The position numbers were made by a program, and so were the translations under genes. Below the pieces are notes generated by a model. It was given only the letters and a program-made list of their open reading frames with translations, did not search any database and had not been told where the DNA came from. Shown one piece after another: positions 33,410-42,554 of a stretch of 55,542 nt of DNA; position 1 is the stretch's first letter; each line of letters opens with the position of its first letter. The DNA is from Bacillota bacterium. Lineage in GTDB: Bacteria > Bacillota > Clostridia > Lachnospirales > Lachnospiraceae. The stretch lies in assembly GCA_023392535.1 (NCBI GenBank), contig JAEVYY010000023.1, forward strand, positions 1 through 55,542. Reading direction: 5' to 3'.

Positions 33410-34450
33410 ATGAGACATTTCAAAAAGCTTTTAGCATTAGGAATGGTAGCATGTATGGCTATCAGTTTAGTTGGATGTGGTTCTAAAAGTGAAAACACAA
33501 CGGAGAAGACAGAGGCAGTAGCATCAGAGGCAGAATCAAGTGTTGATGAAGCGGTATCCGAAGCAGCAGCAACTACAGATGAGATCGTAGTTGGCTATAT
33601 TGCAAAGAACACGGTAGATGCATTCCATGCAACAATCAATAATGCAGCTAAAGAAAAATTAGATGGATTAAAGAAAGACGGAACTATTAAAGACTGGAAA
33701 TTGTTAGATGGTCTGACAGATCCAGTGACACAATGTAACTTATTAGAAGATGCGATTAATATGGGCTGCAACTTAATTATCGTATTGCCTGCAGAAGCAG
33801 CTGGATGCTCTCCAATCGTTGAAAGATGTAAAGAAGAAGGCATTCCATGTGTAGTAGTAAATTCAAAAACAGAAAATACAGATGAACTTGCAACAGCATT
33901 TGTTGGTTCTGATGACGTGGAAGCTGGCGAAATCATGGCTAAATTTGTACAAGAACAACTTCCAAAGGGTGGCGGATATGGTCATCTTCAAGGAATTATC
34001 GGTAATTCAGCACAAATTAACCGTGGAACAGGTCTTCATAATATCTTAGATGCAGATGCAAACTGGAAATTACTTGACGGAGCAGAACAAACGGCTGAAT
34101 GGCAGGCAGAAAAAGCTGTTAAATTTGCAGAAGATTGGTTAGCAAAATACGGCGACGGATTAAATGCGATTATCTGTGATAATGATGATATGTCATCTGC
34201 TGTTCAATCTGCAATGAATGCTGCAGGAAGAAGTGATATCGTATGTATCGGTGTTGATGGTAATGAAGGTCCAATGACAATGGTTAAAAATGGAGAATTA
34301 CTGGCAACTGTATATCAAGATGGTGCAAGCCAGGTAGAAAAAGGTATTGATGTTGGAATTCAGGCAGCTCAAGGCCAGACAGTTCAATATGAATATATGA
34401 TTCCATTCGTTCTTGTAACAAAAGACAATGTAGATCAGTATTTAAAATAA
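33410..34450 (+). CDS. Sugar ABC transporter, substrate-binding lipoprotein
   Basis: A 346-residue binding protein of the periplasmic-binding-protein type 1 (RbsB) fold, anchored outside the membrane. The signal peptide ends in a lipobox, LVGC, with Cys near residue 22, followed by a Ser/Glu/Ala-rich linker and then the domain starting EIVVGYIAKNTVDAFH. The sugar-site segments NLIIVLPAEAAGCSPIVERC and CIGVDGNEGPM fit the family. The ATG at 33410 is preferred, with AGGAGG nine bases before it. The ligand is probably the sugar degraded by the enzymes encoded on both sides; it cannot be named. Confidence 0.93.
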   Translation: MRHFKKLLALGMVACMAISLVGCGSKSENTTEKTEAVASEAESSVDEAVSEAAATTDEIVVGYIAKNTVDAFHATINNAAKEKLDGLKKDGTIKDWKLLDGLTDPVTQCNLLEDAINMGCNLIIVLPAEAAGCSPIVERCKEEGIPCVVVNSKTENTDELATAFVGSDDVEAGEIMAKFVQEQLPKGGGYGHLQGIIGNSAQINRGTGLHNILDADANWKLLDGAEQTAEWQAEKAVKFAEDWLAKYGDGLNAIICDNDDMSSAVQSAMNAAGRSDIVCIGVDGNEGPMTMVKNGELLATVYQDGASQVEKGIDVGIQAAQGQTVQYEYMIPFVLVTKDNVDQYLK

Positions 34451-34505
34451 GCGATGCTATCAAACTTAGTAGTATGAATTTCCCCCCTTGTTAAAGATAG
34501 AGAGA

Positions 34506-34542
34506 AGAGTTGGTTCAGAATAAAATCTGAACCAACTCTTTT
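34506..34542 (+). terminator. Terminator of the right wing
   Basis: AGAGTTGGTTCAGA (34506-34519) and its complement TCTGAACCAACTCT (34526-34539) form a 14-bp stem with a six-base loop, followed by TTTT. It ends the sugar operon. A T-rich stretch is weak on the other strand, so it mainly stops + strand transcription. Confidence 0.9.
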
Positions 34543-34547
34543 GTGTA

Positions 34548-35807
34548 TTAGGACTCCTTATATAATTGAAAATGCTGTATTAATTCTTTGAGATAATAGG
34601 CATGTTCCTTCAATTTCTCGGAAACAGCGGCACTATCAGAAGCAGCACTGGAGTTTCGGTCCACGACCGTTGCGATCTGTTCAACCGCAGAAGAGAATTG
34701 ATTTAATAAAGAACTTTGCGATTGAGAACCATCGCTAATATTATCCATGATTTCCGTAATGTCCAAAGCTACCTCAGCGAGTGCATTCGAAAATTGTGCG
34801 GTCGTATCTGCAATTGCAGAACCTTTTTCAACGGCTTGAATCGTATTGTCGATCAAAGTGGAAGTGATTTTAACAGCTTCCACACTTTGATTTGCAAGAT
34901 TGCCGATTTCTCCAGCAACGACAGCAAATCCGCGGCCCATTTCACCAGCTCTGGCAGCTTCAATGGAGGCATTCAAAGATAGCAGATTAGTCTGGCTTGC
35001 AATACCTTCAATTGTTTTTATAATATGTATGATCTCATTGGAGGATGCTTTTATATCATCCATAGCCCTTAGCAAATCATTCATATTTGTATTGTTTTCA
35101 TTTACAGTCTGGCTCATACTTACGACTTTATTACGTGCATCAAGTGCACCCGTCGCATTATTTGACACCTGACTTGTAATTTCCTGAATAGAGGCTGTAA
35201 GTTGCTCAATCGCACTTGACTGGTCAGCAGTTCCATCTGATAGGCGTAATGCAGAAGTATACATGTTTTCTGCTTCTGTCGCGACCGAATCAGAGGAAGT
35301 ACTTATGTTAGAGATTGTTTTATTTAAGGAGCTGGAAATCAAAGATAAGCCATCTTTTACTTTACGAAATTGTCCCGTATAAGATCGGGAAAGGTCTAAA
35401 TCCATATGACCATCCGCCAGACGTTCCAGATTATCGGTGATGTCTGTGATATAAGCATCGTATCGATTTAGTTCTGATACTGTTTTTTCCACCGCTTCCG
35501 ATAGAATACCGAATTCATCTTCTGTTCTCATATCTTGAGGAATAGTTACGGATAGATCACCGCTGGCAACGCTGTTCATGACCTCTTCTAAAGAGGTTAT
35601 CTGCTGAAGAATGGATTCGGAAACAGCATGAGTGATGAGATAACCAGTCACGATAGCAAAAAGAAAGATAATAAGAGGAGCGATAAAACCACTGGTAAAG
35701 ACAGATACAAGGAATAGGAGCAAAAGGAATGCAAGTGCTGCTTTCGGTAGAATTGCGATACGTTTACGCATAGTTGTGTTTTTTAGGTTACTGATAAAAG
35801 AATCCAT
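34548..35807 (-). CDS. Methyl-accepting chemotaxis protein without a clear outside sensor
   Basis: A 419-residue chemoreceptor. Two hydrophobic helices near residues 16-34 and 36-56 lie almost back to back, leaving no room for an extracellular sensor domain. Then comes a HAMP-like region (SLEEVMNSVASGDLSVTIP), a second HAMP-like stretch (LERLADGHMDLDLSRS), and the signalling coiled coil with the tip GIASQTNLLSLNASIEAARAGEMGRGFAVVAGEIGNLA. Such receptors often sense internal or membrane signals. The start at 35807 follows AAAGGGGG; a 21-residue extension upstream lacks support. It is convergent with the sugar operon and divergent from spmA. Confidence 0.92.
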   Translation of the reverse strand: MDSFISNLKNTTMRKRIAILPKAALAFLLLLFLVSVFTSGFIAPLIIFLFAIVTGYLITHAVSESILQQITSLEEVMNSVASGDLSVTIPQDMRTEDEFGILSEAVEKTVSELNRYDAYITDITDNLERLADGHMDLDLSRSYTGQFRKVKDGLSLISSSLNKTISNISTSSDSVATEAENMYTSALRLSDGTADQSSAIEQLTASIQEITSQVSNNATGALDARNKVVSMSQTVNENNTNMNDLLRAMDDIKASSNEIIHIIKTIEGIASQTNLLSLNASIEAARAGEMGRGFAVVAGEIGNLANQSVEAVKITSTLIDNTIQAVEKGSAIADTTAQFSNALAEVALDITEIMDNISDGSQSQSSLLNQFSSAVEQIATVVDRNSSAASDSAAVSEKLKEHAYYLKELIQHFQLYKES

Positions 35808-35939
35808 ATATTTTCCCCCTTTGGTATAATTATCTAATATTATAGAATTTTTAAATAAATATGTAAACAATTTATTTCGAAGGAGACATTTCTAAAAAGA
35901 TTTACTTAGACATAAGATAGTAAAAAAGAAGAAAAATAT

Positions 35940-36545
35940 ATGATGAATTACATATGGGCTGCGATGATTTTAATAGGAGTAATATTTGCAGCGATATCAG
36001 GAAATTTGGAACAAGTAACAAATGCGGCGATTGACTCTGCAAAAGATGCAGTATCGTTATGCATAACTATGTTTGGGGTCATGTCTTTATGGGTAGGACT
36101 GATGGAAATTGCGAAAGAATGTGGAATCATAAAAAAATTAACAAAGGGAATTTCCCCATTTGTGAATTATATGTTTCCGGATATTCCAAAGGATCATAAG
36201 TCAAGAGAATATATTTCAACCAATATCGTAGCTAATATACTGGGACTTGGATGGGCCGCAACACCTGCAGGTCTTAAGGCCATGGAAGAACTCGGAAAAT
36301 TAAAAGAGCAACGTGAGAATAATAAAGCGACAAGAAATATGGCCTCCAATGAAATGTGCACTTTTCTAATTATTAACATATCCTCCTTACAATTGATTCC
36401 GGTCAATATTATTGCATATCGGAGTCAGTATGGCAGCGTGAATCCAGCAGCGGTGATTGGACCAGGATTACTTGCTACCTTAATTAGCACCTTTGTAGCA
36501 GTAATTTTCTGTCGTCTATTTTATAAAAAAGGGTATGTAAAATAA
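35940..36545 (+). CDS. spmA: Spore maturation protein A
   Basis: A 201-residue membrane protein of the nucleoside-recognition (Gate) family. In Bacillus SpmA and SpmB help dehydrate the spore core. Motifs: MFGVMSLWVGLMEIAKECGIIKKL, NYMFPDIPKDH, NIVANILGLGWAATPAGLKAMEEL and NEMCTFLIINISSLQLIP. The ribosome site is poor; two ATG codons stand in tandem. It forms an operon with spmB, 47 bases apart, and shows that the organism is from a spore-forming lineage. Confidence 0.92.
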   Translation: MMNYIWAAMILIGVIFAAISGNLEQVTNAAIDSAKDAVSLCITMFGVMSLWVGLMEIAKECGIIKKLTKGISPFVNYMFPDIPKDHKSREYISTNIVANILGLGWAATPAGLKAMEELGKLKEQRENNKATRNMASNEMCTFLIINISSLQLIPVNIIAYRSQYGSVNPAAVIGPGLLATLISTFVAVIFCRLFYKKGYVK

Positions 36546-36592
36546 ATCATATTCATATACCTTTATAGAGAACCTGAAAGGGTGAATTATGA

Positions 36593-37117
36593 ATGAATGT
36601 ACTTACGAATCTATCTAATATAATAATACCGATACTGATATTTTATATTGTTGCAACAGGTATATCGATGAAAAAAAATATATATGAAGATTTCATCAGA
36701 GGAGCGGAAGACGGGTTAAGAACAGTTGTGAGAATCATGCCGACTTTAATTGGGCTCATGGTAGCAGTAGGTATACTCAGAGCATCCGGTTTTCTAGATT
36801 TTCTTGCTTCTCTTTTCGCCAGAATTGAGGAGCCCCTCCATTTTCCCTCAGAACTATTCTCACTCGTATTCATACGTATGTTTTCTTCATCTGCGGCCAC
36901 TGGATTGGTACTAGATATCTTTAAAGAATATGGAACCGATTCCAGAATCGGATCTATTACCTCTATTATGATGAGCTGCACAGAAACAATTTTTTACACA
37001 ATGAGCGTTTACTTCCTTTCTGCCAAGGTCAGTAAAACAAGGTGGACCCTTCCAGGAGCGCTAATCAGTACCTTTGCAGGTGTGGCGGCAAGTGTTGTAT
37101 TAGCAAATTATATGTGA
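36593..37117 (+). CDS. spmB: Spore maturation protein B
   Basis: A 174-residue partner of SpmA with the same Gate-type domain and about four to five membrane segments. Motifs: YEDFIRGAEDGLRTVVRIMPTLIGLMVAVGILRASG, FPSELFSLVFIRMFSSSAATG and SIMMSCTETIFYTMSVYF. GGGTG lies eight bases ahead of the ATG. It ends 18 bases before the convergent AraC-type gene. Confidence 0.93.
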   Translation: MNVLTNLSNIIIPILIFYIVATGISMKKNIYEDFIRGAEDGLRTVVRIMPTLIGLMVAVGILRASGFLDFLASLFARIEEPLHFPSELFSLVFIRMFSSSAATGLVLDIFKEYGTDSRIGSITSIMMSCTETIFYTMSVYFLSAKVSKTRWTLPGALISTFAGVAASVVLANYM

Positions 37118-37135
37118 CAATAGGGATAAGGCCAC

Positions 37136-37972
37136 TTATTCATAAAAAGACTGCCTGATCTGTTTAGGAGTAGCATGATAATTTTTCTTAAATAAATTCA
37201 TAAATACCTTATAATTAGTAATCCCATTTTTTTCCATCAAAAAAGTGATGCTCTCTGTCGTCTCGACCAGATCAGAATAGAAACGGACGATTCGATAGGT
37301 ATTCAGGTATTCCAAAAAGGTCTGCCCGGTATATTCTTTAAATAAACGGCAGAAATATTCTCGGCTGAGGCAGACAGATGCCGCCGCATCCGATAAGGTA
37401 ATAGAATCCGAATAATGTAACCGCACATAACGTATGATTTCTTCCATTCGTTTTATGTCGCGGTTATTTTTTGCATTTTTCCCGGGAGATATTTTTGTTG
37501 CATAATTTTTATAAAGACAGAAAAGAAACTGATACAACAAAGCGGTAAAATGAAGTTCATATCCATCCTCTTTTTTCTGATGATCGCTTTTCATGGATAA
37601 TAAATAATTACGTAGGTCTGTACATGGAGCACTGATATTAGAGGAAGAATAAAATTCCTGAAAATGAATGAAAGAGTAATGTGGGAGAGTACGATTAATA
37701 AAATCAGCAGGTATTTGTAATAAAATATAAGTAACAGATTCGTTGATATAGGTAGAGTGAATTTCATTAGAATTCACAATAAACATATCAAATGGCTTCA
37801 AATGAAATTTTTGGGCATTGATATACGCTACCATCGAACCAGATAATATCAAAAGTATTTCCAGGTGGTTATGCCAATGGGCGGTACAAATAAAATTTTC
37901 GCCAGAGGCGGTTGAAAAAAAGACTTGCAATTGATCGTCATCAATAATATTCTCATATTTATATGCTGGCAT
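37136..37972 (-). CDS. AraC-family transcriptional regulator
   Basis: A 278-residue regulator with an N-terminal cupin sugar-sensing domain (ICTAHWHNHLEILLILSGSMVAYINAQKFHLKPFDMFIVN) and a C-terminal double helix-turn-helix (ITLSDAAASVCLSREYFCRLFKEYTGQTFLEYLNTYRI). It is divergent from the beta-glucosidase gene, with 177 bases between them, so it most likely activates that operon in the presence of a beta-glucoside or its product. Confidence 0.92.
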   Translation of the reverse strand: MPAYKYENIIDDDQLQVFFSTASGENFICTAHWHNHLEILLILSGSMVAYINAQKFHLKPFDMFIVNSNEIHSTYINESVTYILLQIPADFINRTLPHYSFIHFQEFYSSSNISAPCTDLRNYLLSMKSDHQKKEDGYELHFTALLYQFLFCLYKNYATKISPGKNAKNNRDIKRMEEIIRYVRLHYSDSITLSDAAASVCLSREYFCRLFKEYTGQTFLEYLNTYRIVRFYSDLVETTESITFLMEKNGITNYKVFMNLFKKNYHATPKQIRQSFYE

Positions 37973-38149
37973 GTCAGGCTCCTCAAGATATAGTAAGATT
38001 TATTTTGAACGTAAACTAAGTATATCTAGTGATATCATAAATATCAATATCAACCTATAAATGTGATAATATTGTATCTATAAAATATCTGTATAATTAG
38101 GTATTCTAAGTTTGTATGAAATTAAGTATAAGATTAAGGAGAATGAAAT

Positions 38150-40921
38150 ATGGGAGATAAAATACTTGACTGGCAAGAATATATAGAATGTGCAAGAAAG
38201 GTGGCCGCAGAAGGTATCGTTCTTCTAAAAAATGAAAATCATGCACTTCCTTATAAAAAGAACAGTAAAGTTGCAATTTTTGGAAGAATACAAAATCATT
38301 ACTATAAAAGTGGAACTGGATCAGGTGGTATGGTCAATGTCTCCAAGGTGATTGGTATTGTGGATGGCTTATTAGAAGATGGCAGCGTGGAATTAAATCA
38401 AGATCTTAGAACGACGTATGAAGCCTGGGAGATGGAACATCCTTTTTGCGAGGGAATCGGCTGGGGTACCGAGCCGTGGGCGCAGGAAGAAATGGAAGTA
38501 TCCGAGGAACTTGTGCGAAAAGCAGCGAAAGAATCGGAACATGCACTTATTATAATAGGAAGAACTGCTGGAGAAGACCATGATAATATGGATGAGCCCG
38601 GAGCATATCGTCTTACAGCGTTAGAAGAGGATATGATAAAAAAAGTAAGAAAAGAGTTCTTAAAAGTATCAGTGGTACTAAATGTTGGAAATATTATGGA
38701 TATGAGTTTTGTAGATTCTTATCAACCAGATGCAGTACTATATGCATGGCAAGGTGGCATGATTGGCGGATATGGGGTAGCAGATGTCCTTACCGGAAAA
38801 GTAAGTCCTTCCGGGAAACTGTCAGATACCATCGCATACTCCATAAAAGACTATCCCTCAGACGGAAACTTTGGAAATAATGATTTTGATTATTATGTAG
38901 AAGATATTTATGTTGGCTACCGCTATTTTGAAACAGTTGCTAAGAATAAGGTAAGATATCCATTTGGCTTTGGTCTTTCTTATTCTGATTTTATGATTCG
39001 TATAGATATGTTTGAAAAAGTAGACGATTCCATAAATTTAACTGTTGTGGTTAAAAATATTGGAAACTATTCAGGGAAAGAAGTTGTGCAGATTTATGCC
39101 GCTCCACCACAGGGTAGATTAGGAAAGCCTAAAAGAAATCTGATTTCCTTTCAGAAAACAATCCTGCTACGCCCATTCGAAGAGCAGAGCTTGCACTTTT
39201 GTATTGGTATGGAAAGTCTTGCTTCCTACGATGAAACGGGTATCACAGGACATAAGTCCTGCATGGTTCTGGAAGAAGGAACATATGTACTATTTGCAGG
39301 TAGTGATGTAAGAAATGCTACGAAAGCAGGTGTTTTTACATTACCAGAATTACTTGTAACCAAACAACTGGAAGAAGCCTTGGCGCCCAGGCTTGCATTT
39401 CAAAGAATGAAACCCAAGGTAGACATTGACGGTGAATATCAGATGCAATGGGAGGAAGTGCCCCTTGGAACAATCAATATGACGAAAAGAAGGAAAAGCA
39501 ATCTTCCTGAAACAATTCCGTATACAGAGGATAAAGGAATCAGGCTGAAAGACGTTTTGGAAGAGAAGGCGAGTATGGATGAGTTTGTGGCACAGTTATC
39601 GGATGAAGACTTATCTTGCATCATTCGTGGAGAAGGAATGGGAAGTACCAAGGTAACACCGGGAACAGCAGCAGCATTTGGAGGAGTTAGTCCGGCATTA
39701 CAGAAATTCGGTATTCCTTGTGGGTGTTGCACCGATGGTCCTTCTGGTATGAGATTGGATACAGGTATCCACGCATTTAGTTTACCAAATGGTACCTTGA
39801 TTGCATGTACTTTCAATGAAAAATTAGTAGAAGAATTATTTACTTACACCGGGATAGAGATGCTTAAAAATAAAATTGAAGTTCTTTTGGGTCCTGGAAT
39901 GAATATCCACAGACATCCTTTAAATGGTAGAAATTTTGAGTATTTTTCAGAAGATCCCTACTTAACCGGTATCATGGCCACAGCAGAGTTAAAAGGTCTT
40001 AAAAAATCTGATGTAACAGGATCCTTAAAACATTTTTGTGGTAATAACCAAGAAACATATCGCCATGATGTGGATAGCGTGATATCAGAAAGAGCCTTAA
40101 GAGAAATTTATCTGAAAGGATTTGAAATTACTGTGAAAGCAGGTGTTGCTGATGCTATAATGACAACCTATGGTGCTGTGAATGGATTGTGGACAGCGGG
40201 AAGTTATGATCTAGTAACAAAGATTCTGCGTGACCAATGGGGCTTTTCCGGAATCGTTATGACGGATTGGTGGGCTAAAATTAATGAAGAAGGAATGGAG
40301 GCAAATAAAACGAACTTTGCAGCAATGGCAGCAGCACAAAATGATCTTTACATGGTGTGTTCGGATGGAAGTGTTAATACGGTCGGCGATAATACGCTAG
40401 TATCACTCAAGTCAGGTAGTCTATCAAGAGGAGAGTTACAAAGATGTGCAAAGAATATCTGCAGATTTCTCATGCATTCGCATGCCATGAAGCGTTTTCT
40501 TGGTCAAACATGTAGTGTGGATGTGATAAATAGACCAACGGAAGAGGAAGTACACGATGATATAGATATGATTACTTATAAAGTGGAAGATGAGCTTACG
40601 ATTCCGCTTAAAGATGTTAACGTAAAGAAGGATGGAAGCTACCCATTTGGGCTTGATCTTAAGAATGACGGTGAATATAAAATAACCATAACAGGAAGAT
40701 CAAGTGTAAGCCAATTAGCACAAATTCCGGTTTCCTTCATCTATGCAGGAACGCCAATTGCCATGTTCACATGGAATGGAACGAAGGGAGAATGGGTTTC
40801 TATCGAGAATAAAGTTTTTATGGAAACCAGAATTCATTCTTATAAATTATCTTTCAGACAAAATGGGTTAGAATTAAAAGATATGAAAATTACGCTTTTA
40901 GATAATACGAAAGAGAGCTAG
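38150..40921 (+). CDS. GH3 beta-glucosidase with reversed domain order
   Basis: A cytoplasmic 923-residue glycoside hydrolase of family 3, with no signal peptide. The domain order is the reverse of the usual one: the alpha/beta sandwich comes first (AAEGIVLLKNENHALPY, KVAIFGR, GRTAGEDHDN with a likely acid/base Glu142), then a fibronectin-III-like domain near 290-400 (VRYPFGFGLSYSDF, VVVKNIGNYSGKEVVQIY), then the TIM barrel (GIPCGCCTDGPSGMR, GRNFEYFSEDPYLTG, LKHFCGNNQE) with the nucleophile Asp706 in GIVMTDWWAK, and a last beta domain. The same order is known for rumen Ruminococcus and Butyrivibrio enzymes. It would release glucose from imported beta-glucosides. AAGGAG precedes the start; the M20 gene follows two bases later. 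Confidence 0.93.
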   Translation: MGDKILDWQEYIECARKVAAEGIVLLKNENHALPYKKNSKVAIFGRIQNHYYKSGTGSGGMVNVSKVIGIVDGLLEDGSVELNQDLRTTYEAWEMEHPFCEGIGWGTEPWAQEEMEVSEELVRKAAKESEHALIIIGRTAGEDHDNMDEPGAYRLTALEEDMIKKVRKEFLKVSVVLNVGNIMDMSFVDSYQPDAVLYAWQGGMIGGYGVADVLTGKVSPSGKLSDTIAYSIKDYPSDGNFGNNDFDYYVEDIYVGYRYFETVAKNKVRYPFGFGLSYSDFMIRIDMFEKVDDSINLTVVVKNIGNYSGKEVVQIYAAPPQGRLGKPKRNLISFQKTILLRPFEEQSLHFCIGMESLASYDETGITGHKSCMVLEEGTYVLFAGSDVRNATKAGVFTLPELLVTKQLEEALAPRLAFQRMKPKVDIDGEYQMQWEEVPLGTINMTKRRKSNLPETIPYTEDKGIRLKDVLEEKASMDEFVAQLSDEDLSCIIRGEGMGSTKVTPGTAAAFGGVSPALQKFGIPCGCCTDGPSGMRLDTGIHAFSLPNGTLIACTFNEKLVEELFTYTGIEMLKNKIEVLLGPGMNIHRHPLNGRNFEYFSEDPYLTGIMATAELKGLKKSDVTGSLKHFCGNNQETYRHDVDSVISERALREIYLKGFEITVKAGVADAIMTTYGAVNGLWTAGSYDLVTKILRDQWGFSGIVMTDWWAKINEEGMEANKTNFAAMAAAQNDLYMVCSDGSVNTVGDNTLVSLKSGSLSRGELQRCAKNICRFLMHSHAMKRFLGQTCSVDVINRPTEEEVHDDIDMITYKVEDELTIPLKDVNVKKDGSYPFGLDLKNDGEYKITITGRSSVSQLAQIPVSFIYAGTPIAMFTWNGTKGEWVSIENKVFMETRIHSYKLSFRQNGLELKDMKITLLDNTKES

Positions 40922-40922
40922 T

Positions 40923-42014
40923 ATGAATCAAGAGAATGTAACATTGGTAAAAGAATTAAGAAAGGTACTTCATCAATGTCCTGAGTTGGCCGGGCAGGAA
41001 TTTCAAACAAAATGTACTATCATTCAATTTCTTCAGCAATATACGGAATTAAGAATTGTGGATAAAGGAAAATGGTTCTATGTAGTTTATGAAGAAAATG
41101 CCTCGGAGACTATTGGGTTTCGAGCCGATATGGATGCTGTTCATACACCGGACGGAAAAGTAAAACATGCATGTGGTCACGATGGACATAGTGCGACATT
41201 GGCGGGTCTTATTCTGGAAGTATCCGACCAATCCAAGAGGGGATTCCGATTTGGTAAAAATATTTGTTTTATTTTTCAGTATGGCGAAGAAACCGGTGAA
41301 GGTGGAAGAACCTGCTGCGAAGTTATTGGCGAAGCCAAAATAGGTACGATTTATGCATATCATAATATTCCTGGATTTTTGAAAGGTGCTGTAATAATAA
41401 AGAAAAATACATTTGCATGTGCATCAAAGGGCATGATTCTACATTTTTCGGGTTCTCCCACACATGCCGCTTATCCTGAATATGGAAGAAATCCTTCAAT
41501 TTCAATTGGCGCATTTTTATCAAAACTGCCAGCGGTAACAAACCCAGCACTGTATCAAGGTATGATTTTGTGCACTATCGTTGGAGTACAGGTGGGGAGC
41601 GAGGCTTTTGGAGTAGCAGCGAGTGAAGGAAAAGTGATGCTTACGATCCGCGGAGAGCATGAGTCAGACATTCTTAAATTGCAAGAAAACTTGCATAATA
41701 AAGCCAAATATTTGTCAAATAAAGAAAAACTATCATTAAATGTAAGTTATTGCGATGAATTTCCTGAAACTATTAATGATAATGACTGTTTAAATGTAAT
41801 AATAGAAAAATTAAATCATAAAAATATTCCAATAATTGAGCCAAAGGAACCATTCCGCTGGTCTGAAGATTTTGGTCCTTATCTGAAATTATGTAAGGGA
41901 GCTATGATTGGTATTGGAGATGGCGAAGAATACGGACAATTACATACTGCTGAGTATGAATTTCCAGATGACATTCTGGAAAAGGCGGTAGATATTTTTT
42001 ATGCTATCATTTAA
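40923..42014 (+). CDS. M20-family amidohydrolase
   Basis: A metal-dependent hydrolase of 363 residues in the M20D (amidohydrolase/IAA-amino acid hydrolase) group, which cleaves N-acyl amino acids or similar amides. Metal-binding motifs: GFRADMDAVHTPDGKVKHACGHDGHSA and the catalytic pair in QYGEETGEGG, plus YHNIPGF, SPTHAAYPEYGRNP and the final His near the C-terminus (QLHTAEYEF). The start is two bases after the GH3 stop, so the two are cotranscribed. The link between a beta-glucosidase and an amidohydrolase may mean a glycosylated amide substrate, but this is a guess. Confidence 0.85.
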   Translation: MNQENVTLVKELRKVLHQCPELAGQEFQTKCTIIQFLQQYTELRIVDKGKWFYVVYEENASETIGFRADMDAVHTPDGKVKHACGHDGHSATLAGLILEVSDQSKRGFRFGKNICFIFQYGEETGEGGRTCCEVIGEAKIGTIYAYHNIPGFLKGAVIIKKNTFACASKGMILHFSGSPTHAAYPEYGRNPSISIGAFLSKLPAVTNPALYQGMILCTIVGVQVGSEAFGVAASEGKVMLTIRGEHESDILKLQENLHNKAKYLSNKEKLSLNVSYCDEFPETINDNDCLNVIIEKLNHKNIPIIEPKEPFRWSEDFGPYLKLCKGAMIGIGDGEEYGQLHTAEYEFPDDILEKAVDIFYAII

Positions 42015-42048
42015 GATGTATTTATAAGTAAAAATGATAGGAGTGCGT

Positions 42049-42492
42049 ATGAAAATTCTGATAGATGGTGATGCCTGTCCGGTCATAAAACAGACGGAAC
42101 GGATTGCAAAGGAAAGAGGAGTTCAAGTAGTTATCATATGTGACAATAGCCACGTAATGAAATCGGACTACAGCGAAATAATAGTAGTAGACAAAGGTAT
42201 GGATGCTGTAGATTTTGCGATTATTCAGAAAGGAAATGTGGGTGATATTGTTGTAACACAGGATTATGGAGTTGCAGCTATGGTCCTTGGGAAGGGATTG
42301 TATGCAATACATCAAAGTGGTAAGTTATACACGAATGAGAACATTGATACTATGTTATTCGAAAGGCATATGGCAAAAAAAGCCAGAAGGTCATCTAGAA
42401 ATCATAGCAGAGGTCCGAAGAAAAGAACGGCATACGATGATGAGCTTTTTGAAGCTTCTTTTAGAAAGCTATTGGATACATTGAAAAGTTGA
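42049..42492 (+). CDS. DUF188 family protein (YaiI/YqxD-like)
   Basis: A 147-residue protein of the DUF188 family with a PIN-like fold. Motifs: ILIDGDACPVIKQTERIA at the start, VDKGMDAVDFAIIQKGNVGDIVVTQDYGVAAMVLGKG with acidic residues in PIN-type positions, and the basic RSSRNHSRGPKKRT. Its biochemical role is not known. The start at 42049 follows TAGGAG by five bases; an ATG fifteen bases earlier lies before that site. Confidence 0.9.
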   Translation: MKILIDGDACPVIKQTERIAKERGVQVVIICDNSHVMKSDYSEIIVVDKGMDAVDFAIIQKGNVGDIVVTQDYGVAAMVLGKGLYAIHQSGKLYTNENIDTMLFERHMAKKARRSSRNHSRGPKKRTAYDDELFEASFRKLLDTLKS

Positions 42493-42554
42493 GATAAATA
42501 TACTATAATATTTCATAAGAAACCGTCGAAATAGGTATCGGATACAAGGGTCTG

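Noticed and set aside
20448..34450. A sulfoquinovose (sulfo-glycolysis) pathway
   Set aside because: Kinase, aldolase and isomerase are present, but no sulfoquinovosidase, sulfolactaldehyde reductase/dehydrogenase or sulfonate exporter is seen.
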